Source: Elusimicrobiota bacterium (GTDB lineage Bacteria > Elusimicrobiota > Elusimicrobia > Elusimicrobiales > UBA9959). Taken from it: a stretch of 48,046 bases of DNA. Location of the stretch: the NCBI GenBank assembly GCA_016209085.1, contig JACQWV010000078.1, positions 1 through 48,046 of the forward strand, given 5' to 3'. Position numbers and translations under genes: made by a program. A model generated the notes under the pieces. It made no database searches, was not told the DNA's origin, and saw nothing but the letters and a program-made list of their open reading frames with translations. This document shows positions 40,341 to 48,046 of the stretch, piece after piece. Position 1 is the first letter of the stretch. Each line of letters begins with the position of its first letter.

Positions 40341-41594
40341 GTGCGAGACTGTATGACCAATGAATTGAATCCGCTCCTGAAACATGTGCGGCTTAACATT
40401 CCCGAGTGTTTTAATGAAGCAAAAATTATAAAGAAGCAATACTCGCGTATTGTTAATTGCTTGCAGGAGGCAATTCTTCCTCCCTATGAAATAATTATCC
40501 ACCCCTCAAGCATTTGTAATTTAAAATGTTTTTGGTGTATCGGTAAAAATATCGGTCATACGTCAAATCGATTGTATCCATTAAACAGCCTGTCGGATCC
40601 TAAAAATATGCAAAAAATTGTAAAAGGAATTTTAGATTACCGAATAAAAAGTAAGGGATGGAGAGAAGATACCTCTGAGCATTTCCAAGTGGAAAACGTG
40701 TCTTTCTCCGGACTTATGGGAGAGCCATTAGTGGCTAAAGAATCTACTTTACTAGGCATGCGACTACTCATAGAAAATGATATTCGCGTTGGATTGTTTA
40801 CCAACGGAATATTAATGGATGAGGCAGCCATAGAGACAATCCTGCTGTCTGCGTGGGTACACTTTAGCATTGATGCGGGAAGTAAAAAAACTTACTCTTG
40901 GCTGAAATACCAAGGCACCGGCGAAACTTTGTTCGTAAAGGTTTTGCAAAATTTAAATAAATTAGCGATTAAAAAAGCGAATAGCAAAGAGGCAAAAGTA
41001 GAGATTAATGCTGGTTTTGTATTGAATAGATTTAACTATGCAGAAGTTTATGATGCCGCGCGAATTCTGAAAAATCTCGGAGTCAGATTTCTTCGCATTA
41101 AAACTGATATCGCCCAAAAGTTCCTATTAAATTCCGAAGAACGGAAGGAGGCAAAATTATTACTGGATAAAATAAAACTAAAACTAGTGGATAGAAATTT
41201 TGAATTAGTGGAGATTCATACGGTCGATAAAATAGACAATCGAAAAAGAAGTTTTCATGAATGTTTCGCGCATAAAATAGTCGGGGCTATAGGATCTGAT
41301 GGGGGCGTCTATCCGTGCAATTACCACCCTCATGTAACAGGAATTTGTTATGGGAATGCGATGGAAAGGCCTTTCCGAGAAATATGGGAAGGCGGGCAAA
41401 GAAAAAGATTGTTCCACTATATCCCCCAAAAATGTCCTCCTGTCTGTGATCCATTTAAGAATCGCGTAAATAAATTGTTCGGTGTCGTTAAGAGAATATA
41501 TTGCGGAGGAAAAGGCTTGGGTAAATTGGGAGTCTATAAAAATGACCTTTTAACAAAACTTCGTAGAAATACAGCGCGCTTAGAGAATAATTAA
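40341..41594 (+). CDS. Radical SAM protein with SPASM-like C-terminus
   Basis: A 417-aa protein. CxxxCxxC is C59-x3-C63-x2-C66 (CNLKCFWC), binding the 4Fe-4S cluster used with SAM; FSGLMGEPLVA and LFTNGILMD follow the usual barrel order. The C-terminal about 110 residues have the SPASM arrangement (ECFAHKIVGAIGSDGGVYPC, ICYGNAMERPFREIW, QKCPPVCDPF), which binds auxiliary clusters. SPASM enzymes include peptide maturases and the aminocyclitol dehydrogenase BtrN. GTG 40341 is the longest start; ATG 40353 is an alternative. Confidence 0.85.
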   Translation: MRDCMTNELNPLLKHVRLNIPECFNEAKIIKKQYSRIVNCLQEAILPPYEIIIHPSSICNLKCFWCIGKNIGHTSNRLYPLNSLSDPKNMQKIVKGILDYRIKSKGWREDTSEHFQVENVSFSGLMGEPLVAKESTLLGMRLLIENDIRVGLFTNGILMDEAAIETILLSAWVHFSIDAGSKKTYSWLKYQGTGETLFVKVLQNLNKLAIKKANSKEAKVEINAGFVLNRFNYAEVYDAARILKNLGVRFLRIKTDIAQKFLLNSEERKEAKLLLDKIKLKLVDRNFELVEIHTVDKIDNRKRSFHECFAHKIVGAIGSDGGVYPCNYHPHVTGICYGNAMERPFREIWEGGQRKRLFHYIPQKCPPVCDPFKNRVNKLFGVVKRIYCGGKGLGKLGVYKNDLLTKLRRNTARLENN

Positions 41595-41605
41595 TCATTA
41601 TTGTT

Positions 41606-42604
41606 ATGATACAAAAGTACTTAGATGTGTTAAAAAAATTTCTAGGTGCGAAACCCGTCTCTAACATAAAGCGCATAACAAATGGATTTACTAATATGAA
41701 TTGGTATGTTGGGGCGAGGGGAAAAATATTTGTCTTGAAAAAATTCAACGATACTTTTAGCGAAGAACGGATAAAATTTATCACTACTTGTCAAAATTAT
41801 CTTGCCAAAACAAAAAAATTCGCTCCTCAAATTTACCCATCAATCGATGGCAAATTATATCTCCGTTCACATGGCAGTTATTATATGCTTTCAGAATATA
41901 TCCAAGGATATTCCCTTTTGCCATCTCAGTTGCCACCGTATTCTTATGCTTATCTTGGCGCTTTTCTCGGAGGCATACACAAAGAATTAGAGTGTTTTAA
42001 AGAATATCCTGGTGAGCGGTATTTTTTGAAATATCCAAAGAATGCTTTAGAAAGAATCGAGTCTTTGCTTAAATATCACAAAAAAAATATTAGAAGTCCG
42101 TTTTATTACGATTCGTTAAAACTGAAGTATAAATTGCTTAGCTTGTTTGATGAGAACCTGATTAAGCGATTTTCTAATTTGCCAAAACAAATCATACATG
42201 GTGATTTTTATTTGGGCAATTTGATATTTAGTGAGTACCGAGAAACTCCTGTTCTTATAGATTTTGACCAGGCATCACTATTCCCCAGAATATATGAATT
42301 CATGCGCGCGGCGATTTTTTTAATGGATTGGCAGCAAAATTGGATAAATTTCAAAGAAAAAACGAAAAAGTTCTTACGTGCTTATCTCTCAAAAAACAAA
42401 TTAGGTCTCGAAGAGACCATTCTTGGCGTGGATTTCTATTATTGGATTCTTTTGTCCGATATTTTTTGCTTTAGCGTTAATAGTACTACAGGACAAGGAG
42501 ATTTAATGCCTTTCGCCAGATATCGAATAAAAATAATAAAGTCATTAAGTAAAAAAAGAGATTCCTTGAAAGAAGTATTGGCGCAGGCTTTTGCGGAGCA
42601 GTAA
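41606..42604 (+). CDS. APH-family phosphotransferase
   Basis: A 332-aa small-molecule kinase of the aminoglycoside phosphotransferase/CotS fold. The catalytic loop IIHGDFYLGNLIF (near residue 197) and metal motif VLIDFDQAS (near 217) are intact, and the N-terminal lobe has FVLKKFND and YYMLSEYIQG. The substrate is unknown; an amino sugar, alcohol or peptide hydroxyl would suit the neighbours. It starts 11 nt after the radical SAM gene, without an obvious ribosome binding site. Confidence 0.85.
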   Translation: MIQKYLDVLKKFLGAKPVSNIKRITNGFTNMNWYVGARGKIFVLKKFNDTFSEERIKFITTCQNYLAKTKKFAPQIYPSIDGKLYLRSHGSYYMLSEYIQGYSLLPSQLPPYSYAYLGAFLGGIHKELECFKEYPGERYFLKYPKNALERIESLLKYHKKNIRSPFYYDSLKLKYKLLSLFDENLIKRFSNLPKQIIHGDFYLGNLIFSEYRETPVLIDFDQASLFPRIYEFMRAAIFLMDWQQNWINFKEKTKKFLRAYLSKNKLGLEETILGVDFYYWILLSDIFCFSVNSTTGQGDLMPFARYRIKIIKSLSKKRDSLKEVLAQAFAEQ

Positions 42605-42630
42605 ACATTTCGGAGAATAAGGCAGAAAAC

Positions 42631-43785
42631 GTGCGATTATTTTTTGAAAGAACTCTTAGAATATTAGATAAATCCGAGGATATCACTTTTATTTGTGCTG
42701 GGGTTGGGGTAACTTTTAAAACTGATGAAAAATTGTTTGCCGGATGGACAAAATATTATTTTGCGGAATATTTTGAACAGTCTGATAAAATCGTGCTGAA
42801 TAATAAAGTGTACGCCACAGGAAACGGGAAAATTTTTCAGACAGCAAAAAAAATTACATCTATATTTAAGTGCGATGCCAATATTAATACTTTCAAAATC
42901 GATGCTAATCTTGATTTTATATGTTGCAAAAATGAACTGCCGTCTAAAGATGAATTCACTTATTATTTTTTGGATAAACAGAAAAAGTGCGTTCTGATTA
43001 TTGTTTCGCTGAATTATATTGAAGCCAAATATATTCCAATGAGAGTCATACGAGCACTTATCTCATTGTTGCTGGCCAACAAAGGCTGGTTTTATTTTCA
43101 TTCAGCATGTTTAGTTTATAAAGGTTTTGGAATTGGGATAATAGGCAATAAATTAGCCGGAAAAACTACTTGTATTATGAATTTGATGTATAAAAATGGT
43201 TACAACTTGCTTTCCAATGATAAAATCGCACTAGAGAAAAAGGATGGAGTCGTTAACGCTCAAGGTTTCCCTATTGCAATAGGAGTTAGAATAGGCACAA
43301 TTCGTTTGTTTTCAATCTTAAGGCAAACGACTCAAAATACTGAATATTTCAACCCGGATACTACAATAAAAAAATACCGCCATCTAACTCACTTCCAACT
43401 CAAGGATATTGATAAAAAAATATTCTTTCTTCCCAAAGAGATAGTTTCAGTATTCAATGTCTCTATTGTGCCGACTGCCCCGATTAGATTACTCCTGATT
43501 CCACAATATGACAATACCCTTCATAAACCGAAATTGATTAAACTTTCTCAACAAAAGACAAAGGCCATTTTGCAGAACCAATACCTTCCGAATATTTGTC
43601 CAGAACAAAATTTTATAGAAAAATTTATCGGATTAGATAAAAGAAAATTAAAAGTGAAATACAACACATTTATTGAAAATGCCCAGCATACAATTCCTTG
43701 TTACAAACTGATTCATAATGAATCAACTAATAAAGAATCCGCTTGTTTGGTTCAAAATTTGATAGATAAATTATTCGCAGCATAA
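42631..43785 (+). CDS. HPr kinase-like P-loop protein
   Basis: A 384-aa protein with GTG start. The C-terminal half has the HprK-type P loop GIIGNKLAGKTTCIMNLM (about 168-185) preceded by WFYFHSACLVYKG and followed by YNLLSNDKIAL, matching the HPr kinase order. The N-terminal about 150 residues are unlike true HprK. HprK-related kinases occur in lasso-peptide and other peptide clusters, where some phosphorylate the product. No HPr or PTS genes are present, so a tailoring role is more likely than carbon control. Confidence 0.8.
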   Translation: MRLFFERTLRILDKSEDITFICAGVGVTFKTDEKLFAGWTKYYFAEYFEQSDKIVLNNKVYATGNGKIFQTAKKITSIFKCDANINTFKIDANLDFICCKNELPSKDEFTYYFLDKQKKCVLIIVSLNYIEAKYIPMRVIRALISLLLANKGWFYFHSACLVYKGFGIGIIGNKLAGKTTCIMNLMYKNGYNLLSNDKIALEKKDGVVNAQGFPIAIGVRIGTIRLFSILRQTTQNTEYFNPDTTIKKYRHLTHFQLKDIDKKIFFLPKEIVSVFNVSIVPTAPIRLLLIPQYDNTLHKPKLIKLSQQKTKAILQNQYLPNICPEQNFIEKFIGLDKRKLKVKYNTFIENAQHTIPCYKLIHNESTNKESACLVQNLIDKLFAA

Positions 43786-43802
43786 CTTAAAAAGAAGCGA
43801 AT

Positions 43803-44999
43803 ATGGACAATTCAAAACAACAAAAAATCTTATCAGAAGTATTGCCCAAAGCAATTTGGGAAGGTGAACCTTTTTGGGGCGCATGGTACACTGAAGAAGA
43901 AATCGAGGCCGTTGTAAGGGTGATGCGCAATTCTGTCCATTGGAATGCTTCTCCGAGCAAAGAAATAGTGCGATTTGAGGAGGCATTCGCTGAATATGTC
44001 GGAGTAAATTATGCCTTAGCTATAAACGGCGCGGGCACAGGATTGGATATGGCTGTTAGGTGTCTATCTCCTGAACCAGGTGATGAAATAATATCTTGTG
44101 CGATCAACTTTCCAGGCACGCATCTGGCAATTATTGGTCAGGGATCTAAATTAGTGATAGCTGAACCTGATCCTAAAACTTTTAATATCGATCCAGAAGA
44201 TGTTAAAAAGCGGATTACCCCCAAAACCCGGGCTATAGTCGCCACGCATATGAACGGTCTATCAGTAGACATGGAGGCTTTGCTGAGATTAGCAGAGGAG
44301 TATCCGAATCCTAAATATGGCCCATTAAAGATTATAGGAGATTGCAGCCGTGCTTGCGGAGGACTTTATAATGGAGAACGGGTTGGGAAAAGAGGCTGGA
44401 TTAATGTGTTTAGTTTCCAAAGAAAAAAACCGATATCTACACTTGGCGAAGGAGGAATGATAACTACAGATGATGTGGAAGTCTATAAAAAAATTTTTAG
44501 ATGGAGATCTTTTGGAGACGGCGTCATATGGGGTACGAATTACAAAATGACTCATGCCCAAGCGGCTGTCGGCCTAATTCAATTAAGAAGATTGGACGAA
44601 ATAAATAAGTTAAGGATTAAACTAGCTAATCAACGGACAGATCTGTTAAGAGGAATTCCTGAGTTAAGACCTCCACATGAGCCTAAAGGCTATAAACATG
44701 TTTATTCCTATTACACACTTTTAACGTTTCCAGAATGGGCTGGAAGAAGAAGGGATTTACTGATACAAATAATGCGAGACAAATATCAAGTGGGATCTAT
44801 AATCGCAAACCCACCAACTTATTTGTCAAATAAACTAATATGGGAACATCTTAAGACCCAACGAACTCCATTAGCAGAGGAATTGGGGGCAAGATTGTTC
44901 TGCCCTTGTTTGCATTCTTTAATGACTAACAAAGAAAATGAGTATGTAGTTGCGGCGCTTGCAGCAACTGTCGATGAAATAAAAAAGCAGGACAATTGA
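43803..44999 (+). CDS. DegT/DnrJ/EryC1-type PLP aminotransferase
   Basis: A 398-aa PLP enzyme of the family that aminates keto sugars and ketocyclitols. Landmarks are YALAINGAGTGLDMAVRCL (cofactor phosphate binding), ISCAINFPGTHLAI, AIVATHMNGLSVDMEAL, IGDCSRACGGLYNG (Asp for the pyridine ring) and VFSFQRKKPISTLGEGGMI, with the internal-aldimine Lys in QRKK near residue 206. The nearest functional analogues by motif are sugar or scyllo-inosose aminotransferases; the exact substrate is unknown. It lies 17 nt after the HprK-like gene. Confidence 0.9.
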   Translation: MDNSKQQKILSEVLPKAIWEGEPFWGAWYTEEEIEAVVRVMRNSVHWNASPSKEIVRFEEAFAEYVGVNYALAINGAGTGLDMAVRCLSPEPGDEIISCAINFPGTHLAIIGQGSKLVIAEPDPKTFNIDPEDVKKRITPKTRAIVATHMNGLSVDMEALLRLAEEYPNPKYGPLKIIGDCSRACGGLYNGERVGKRGWINVFSFQRKKPISTLGEGGMITTDDVEVYKKIFRWRSFGDGVIWGTNYKMTHAQAAVGLIQLRRLDEINKLRIKLANQRTDLLRGIPELRPPHEPKGYKHVYSYYTLLTFPEWAGRRRDLLIQIMRDKYQVGSIIANPPTYLSNKLIWEHLKTQRTPLAEELGARLFCPCLHSLMTNKENEYVVAALAATVDEIKKQDN

Positions 45000-45029
45000 T
45001 ATTAGACATGATTTTATTTTTGAAATAAA

Positions 45030-45992
45030 ATGGACATGCATTTTAAGGCTTTTGAGGAAGCACTTCTGAATAATGATTATTCATCATTGCTTAAAATTGA
45101 CAAAGCAGATTTGCATGCGCATGCTTACCTGTCTGCTGGCTGGAATATATATAAAGAGTTAAATCCTAATATTACTACCCCTCCTAAATTTTTTAATGGC
45201 TTCTCACATTTTCTTTCCTGGTTAGAGGATAATAGGGTGGCACCGAATAAAACAAATTACGCAAAAATAATTTTTTCTGCCTTTAACCGTATGATTAATG
45301 AAGGCGTTATATATACCGAAATGTCATTTGATCTTCACGATTGTATGTTCATGAAAATGACAATAGCCGAGTGGGGAAAGATGATTCAAGATTTATACAA
45401 ACCATTTAGCAAGCGGTTGCAACTATGTTTGGAATTGGGGATTAATAGAAAAGACGAGCCCGAAACCTCAATTAAATATGTTGAGAAGGCAATAAAATCC
45501 GCAGCATTTCAATCAATTGATTTGTATGGAGACGAATTATGCCGTCCGATTTCCAATTTTAATAATATTTATAAATTGGCAAAGTCAGCTAAAATGAAAC
45601 TAAAAGCCCATGTCGGAGAATTCGGGTCAGCGTATGAGGTCTTATCAGCCATTGAATGCTTAAACCTACATTCCGTACAGCATGGGAACAATGCGGTTAA
45701 TGATGAAAAGGTTATGTCTTGTATTCGTGAACGAGGAGTCACTTTGAATATCTGCCCCTCCAGTAATATTGCACTTGGACTATATAAGTCAATATATGAA
45801 CATCCTATCAGAAAACTTTTTGACAAAGGCATACGAATAACTATAAACAGCGACGATTATATGCTGTTTAATTCTGGAATTAGTAATGAAATATTGCTGT
45901 TATATAAGAGTAAAATTTTTAATACCCCCGAATTATGGGAAATAATTACTAATGGATTGCAGGAAGCCTCGAGAAAGTGCTATATAGTATAG
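45030..45992 (+). CDS. Adenosine deaminase-like amidohydrolase
   Basis: A 320-aa TIM-barrel hydrolase of the adenosine/adenine deaminase type. The metal and catalytic residues appear in the usual order: DLHAH (H29, H31), KAHVGEFGS (near 194, family HAGE), VQHGNNAVND (near 217), LNICPSSNIALG and NSDDYMLF (near 273). HAGE to HVGE and NTDDP to NSDDY are deviations in the active-site loops, so the substrate may not be adenosine. A deaminase beside an aminotransferase, a kinase and a Nudix enzyme would fit nucleoside or aminocyclitol chemistry. Confidence 0.85.
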   Translation: MDMHFKAFEEALLNNDYSSLLKIDKADLHAHAYLSAGWNIYKELNPNITTPPKFFNGFSHFLSWLEDNRVAPNKTNYAKIIFSAFNRMINEGVIYTEMSFDLHDCMFMKMTIAEWGKMIQDLYKPFSKRLQLCLELGINRKDEPETSIKYVEKAIKSAAFQSIDLYGDELCRPISNFNNIYKLAKSAKMKLKAHVGEFGSAYEVLSAIECLNLHSVQHGNNAVNDEKVMSCIRERGVTLNICPSSNIALGLYKSIYEHPIRKLFDKGIRITINSDDYMLFNSGISNEILLLYKSKIFNTPELWEIITNGLQEASRKCYIV

Positions 45993-46469
45993 ATGGTTAA
46001 TGGGAACGATATGAGTCGCGCGCCTTTTCAAATATTGGTATTTCCGTATAAAATTACCGTAAAAAAACGCATTTATTACGCGGTATTTGGGCGAAGCGAT
46101 TCAAAAAACTGTTGGCAAGGTATAGCCGGCGGCGGTAAGGACAATGAAACACCGCTATCATCTGCCAAACGGGAAGCCTTTGAAGAAGCAGGGATTGGTA
46201 AAAACAACAAGTACCTTAAACTTGATTCTTATTCCATGCTTCCCGTAGTCAACGTGTGCGGATTTAAATGGGGTCCAAAAGTTTTGGTCATACCGGAGTA
46301 CTGTTTTGGCGTAGAAATCAGAAAAGGGAGAATAAGGCTATCTCGGGAGCATTCAGGTTTCAAGTGGGTTCAATATAGCAGCGCAATGCAGATGCTAAAA
46401 TGGGACAGCAACCGAAACGCCTTGTGGGAGTTAAATCATAGACTTAAATCAAAAGTAGGCGCAGTCTAA
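45993..46469 (+). CDS. Nudix hydrolase
   Basis: A 158-aa protein with a perfect Nudix box at residues 46-68 (GGGKDNETPLSS then AKREAFEEAGI), the diphosphate-cleaving Mg site. The layout resembles dihydroneopterin triphosphate pyrophosphatase (NudB-type) enzymes. The ATG directly follows the stop of the deaminase-like gene, so translation is coupled; a second ATG at 46011 is also possible. It is the last enzyme gene of the cluster. Confidence 0.9.
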   Translation: MVNGNDMSRAPFQILVFPYKITVKKRIYYAVFGRSDSKNCWQGIAGGGKDNETPLSSAKREAFEEAGIGKNNKYLKLDSYSMLPVVNVCGFKWGPKVLVIPEYCFGVEIRKGRIRLSREHSGFKWVQYSSAMQMLKWDSNRNALWELNHRLKSKVGAV

Positions 46470-46523
46470 ACATTTCTCAGATTTGTAATAGTAAAATATA
46501 AACCGATACGAGGAGGAGTGCTT

Positions 46524-46679
46524 ATGAGACATATCAAAAAGTTATTCACTGAAGTATACAGGCAATTAGAGCACATACAGAAAATGTGCACTGTAGTAAA
46601 AATGAATGTTTTTAAGCTTGATAACCAGTTTAGAGCTATGGAATCAAAATGTGTGATCACCCAAAATAAAAAGAAATAA
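46524..46679 (+). CDS. 51-aa peptide, candidate precursor peptide 2
   Basis: ATG 46524 sits behind AGGAGGAG (46511-46518), one of the strongest ribosome binding sites in the window. The peptide starts MRHIKKLFTEVYRQLEH and has Cys-Thr at 22-23, as in the 27-aa peptide at 38777, then continues for 28 residues with a second Cys and a Lys-rich end. It lies 54 nt after the Nudix gene, at the right edge of the cluster. No signal peptide is seen. It could be a second precursor or a relative of a longer ancestral peptide. Confidence 0.55.
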   Translation: MRHIKKLFTEVYRQLEHIQKMCTVVKMNVFKLDNQFRAMESKCVITQNKKK

Positions 46680-46737
46680 ATTCTTTCATTGAATATCTTG
46701 GTTACTCCTAAAATAAGTCCTAGTCGGAATCAAAGAC

Positions 46738-46938
46738 TTAATCGGATAGTTTGATTTCGTAGTTAAAACAATCAGTAAAATAACTTTCAAGAACCTTTTT
46801 TGATTGCATTACAGGCCTCCGGTCGCCTCTTTCCCAGGCGGCTATGGAACTTTCATCAAGACCTGCTGCTTTTGCCAGTTGTTCCTGGGAAATACGAATG
46901 CTATTTTTGTAAGGAAGAATATGAGCCAGGAACGTGCG
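46738..46938 (-). pseudogene. XRE-type HTH fragment
   Basis: Reading leftward, an open frame of 66 codons encodes an HTH domain (RISQEQLAKAAGLDESSIAA, WERGDRRP, VMQSKKVLESYF) and ends at TAA 46738-46740. It begins after an in-frame stop (46939-46941) with no ATG, so its start seems to have been lost or to be non-standard. Its 5' end overlaps a zinc-ribbon frame on the other strand. Confidence 0.6.
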
Positions 46939-47021
46939 CTATCTGTGGGGAAATTCTTTTAGTTGATTCCATTTCTGCGGAGGACATTCTTTGCGAGAAC
47001 TGTTCTTCTGAGTGGTTGTGA
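46800..47021 (+). CDS. Zinc-ribbon fragment or small protein
   Basis: The rightward frame from 46893 encodes three Cys pairs (YECYFC, TCAICG, LCENC) and ends SSEWL, which looks like a genuine zinc ribbon. The frame upstream of 46893 is antisense to the HTH fragment and has only a TTG start, so the true start is unclear and the gene may be a 5'-truncated remnant. Confidence 0.3.
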   Translation: MIALQASGRLFPRRLWNFHQDLLLLPVVPGKYECYFCKEEYEPGTCAICGEILLVDSISAEDILCENCSSEWL

Positions 47022-47089
47022 TTTTTTTGAGATATAACGAATTTAAAAAAGAAATTTCCCTAACTTATATTTAAAGGTTTTTTCAAGTA

Positions 47090-47593
47090 TCAAGGTTGGA
47101 AGCCAATAACCTTGCGTGACTTTTCAGGCGGAGACATCAACTCGCGGATGGCATCGAACACGACCTTGAACTGGCTATCATACTTCTTTTCCAGTTCATC
47201 GAGCCTGCGGGCCAAATTTCTGTGGGAGGACAGTATCTGCCTAAGGCGCACAAATGCCCGCATGATTTCAATATTTACTTGGATGGCCCGCCTGCTACGC
47301 AGAACGCTGGAGAGCATGGCGACTCCTTCCTGGGTAAAAGCGTATGGAAGGAATCCGCCCAGACTGCGTCTGGAAGGTATCACTTTTTGTGATACCAAGA
47401 GACATGCCTCTTCCTCAGAGAGTTGGAACATGAAGTAATCAGGGAAGCGATCACGGTTCCGTTTGACCTGCTGTCTTAAGGCAATAGATTTGACGTCGTA
47501 TAACTCGGCCAAGTCCCGGTCCAACATGACTTTATGCCCTCGGAGCATATAGATGCGCTGTTCAATGCGTTCGACTGGAATCAGAGATCTCAT
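47090..47593 (-). CDS. ORF6N domain protein
   Basis: A 167-aa protein transcribed leftward. Residues about 7-90 match the ORF6N/KilA-type domain: VERIEQRIYMLRGHKVMLDR, DLAELYDVKSIALRQQVKRN, RFPDYFMFQLSEEE, LPYAFTQEGVAMLSSVL. A coiled coil follows (about 120-150, LARRLDELEKKYDSQFKVVF). Such proteins are phage- or mobile-element-linked DNA-binding or antirepressor-like factors, often found alone on chromosomes. It is a marker for an accessory region. Confidence 0.9.
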   Translation of the reverse strand: MRSLIPVERIEQRIYMLRGHKVMLDRDLAELYDVKSIALRQQVKRNRDRFPDYFMFQLSEEEACLLVSQKVIPSRRSLGGFLPYAFTQEGVAMLSSVLRSRRAIQVNIEIMRAFVRLRQILSSHRNLARRLDELEKKYDSQFKVVFDAIRELMSPPEKSRKVIGFQP

Positions 47594-47632
47594 ATTTCAG
47601 GAAATTCAATTATATAAAAAGGAACTGCTGCC

Positions 47633-47875
47633 ATGCAAAAAATTAAGGGAAATCCAATTAAAAACAAACCAGCTGATTCCAGAAATCACTTTGGAACCTA
47701 TCCGGTAAAATTATCAGTTGAAACCACTTTCAAAGGTTACAAAATCGAGACTACTTACCGGGTTTTGAGCGAAAAAGAAACAGAAATCAGGAGGCAAGAT
47801 ATTATTCGGACGGTTGTTAAATCATTCAAAAGAGAGAAAAAAGATGAACCTCCAGTTGATGAACCAAAGACATAG
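47633..47875 (+). CDS. Small unrecognised protein
   Basis: An 80-aa basic protein starting at ATG 47633 with AGGAA about 12 nt upstream. The middle (YPVKLSVETTFKGYKIETTY) looks like a short beta hairpin; the C-terminus is charged and ends in a Pro/Asp/Glu tail. I recognise no family. It lies between the divergent ORF6N gene and a transposase start. Confidence 0.5.
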   Translation: MQKIKGNPIKNKPADSRNHFGTYPVKLSVETTFKGYKIETTYRVLSEKETEIRRQDIIRTVVKSFKREKKDEPPVDEPKT

Positions 47876-47953
47876 TGGACAATAAAATAGAGGTGTGATA
47901 TTATGTTCTATTGAATGTTGCATAAGTAATGTAAGTAAGATATTATATGATAC

Positions 47954-48046
47954 ATGAGACCTTATGGAAGTCAAAAACAACTGGAGCAACGCCGCCGGCG
48001 CGCTCTCCAGCTCTTGAAAGCCGGCAAACGGATGGCAGATGTCGCC
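47954..48046 (+). CDS. Transposase N-terminus, cut by window end
   Basis: The last 31 codons from ATG 47954 read MRPYGSQKQLEQRRRRALQL and then LKAGKRMADVA. This is the usual opening of the helix-turn-helix part of IS630-type transposases. The gene continues beyond the window, so completeness and inverted repeats cannot be judged. Confidence 0.7.
   Translation, partial: MRPYGSQKQLEQRRRRALQLLKAGKRMADVA

Noticed and set aside
42631-43785. Carbon catabolite HPr kinase (hprK)
   Set aside because: The N-terminal half is unlike HprK and no HPr or PTS genes are present; a cluster-type HprK-like kinase is more likely.

Overview
The window looks like chromosome from an uncultivated Gram-negative bacterium with moderate GC content. 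The diderm envelope is inferred from lipobox proteins, a CsgG homologue and a signal-peptide protein that looks like an outer-membrane barrel ending in Phe. HrcA/CIRCE control of the chaperone operon, long low-complexity envelope proteins and intergenic DNA crowded with palindromic repeats recall candidate phyla such as Elusimicrobiota, but the sequence alone does not fix the phylum. No rRNA, tRNA or CRISPR array was seen.

Layout. (1) 0-8.2 kb: two large unrecognised membrane-anchored proteins, separated by a repeat-flanked four-helix-bundle gene, then a secreted protein and a probable outer-membrane barrel. (2) 8.2-15.3 kb: conserved housekeeping genes dnaX, recR, comEC, nadK and gltX. (3) 15.6-20.2 kb: a GYF-domain transmembrane protein, then a probably acquired patch with a transglutaminase-like gene and two unrecognised genes. 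(4) 20.35-27.6 kb: a consensus promoter plus a near-canonical CIRCE operator driving hrcA-grpE-dnaK-dnaJ, followed by rsmE and a MtaB-like tRNA methylthiotransferase. (5) 27.7-34.2 kb: a zinc-ribbon membrane protein, a long acidic protein, a DnaA-like AAA+ ATPase lacking the DNA-binding domain and the arginine fingers, and a GAF/HisKA sensor kinase overlapping it by 4 bp. (6) 34.2-38.6 kb: three lipoproteins (FlgT-like, GNA1162-like, CsgG-like) and a ComM/YifB ATPase. (7) 38.7-46.7 kb: a visibly AT-richer, tightly packed block resembling a biosynthetic cluster: an NTP_transf_5-like nucleotidyltransferase, a radical SAM/SPASM-type enzyme, an APH-like kinase, an HprK-like kinase, a DegT-type aminotransferase, an adenosine-deaminase-like hydrolase and a Nudix hydrolase. 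(8) 46.7-48.0 kb: mobile-type debris (HTH fragment, zinc-ribbon fragment, ORF6N protein, truncated transposase).

The most interesting unit is the 38.7-46.7 kb block. It is bracketed by two small ORFs with very strong ribosome binding sites whose peptides resemble each other (27 and 51 aa, both with I-K near the start, Q-L in the middle and Cys-Thr at positions 22-23). They are candidate precursor peptides for a peptide-modification pathway with an unfamiliar enzyme set.

A second theme is a set of palindromic elements that also sit in frame inside coding sequences: two identical 36-bp copies in dnaX, one cloverleaf copy in comEC that matches an intergenic copy, and several hairpins in disordered parts of other proteins. 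This resembles in principle the palindromic elements described in Rickettsia genes.
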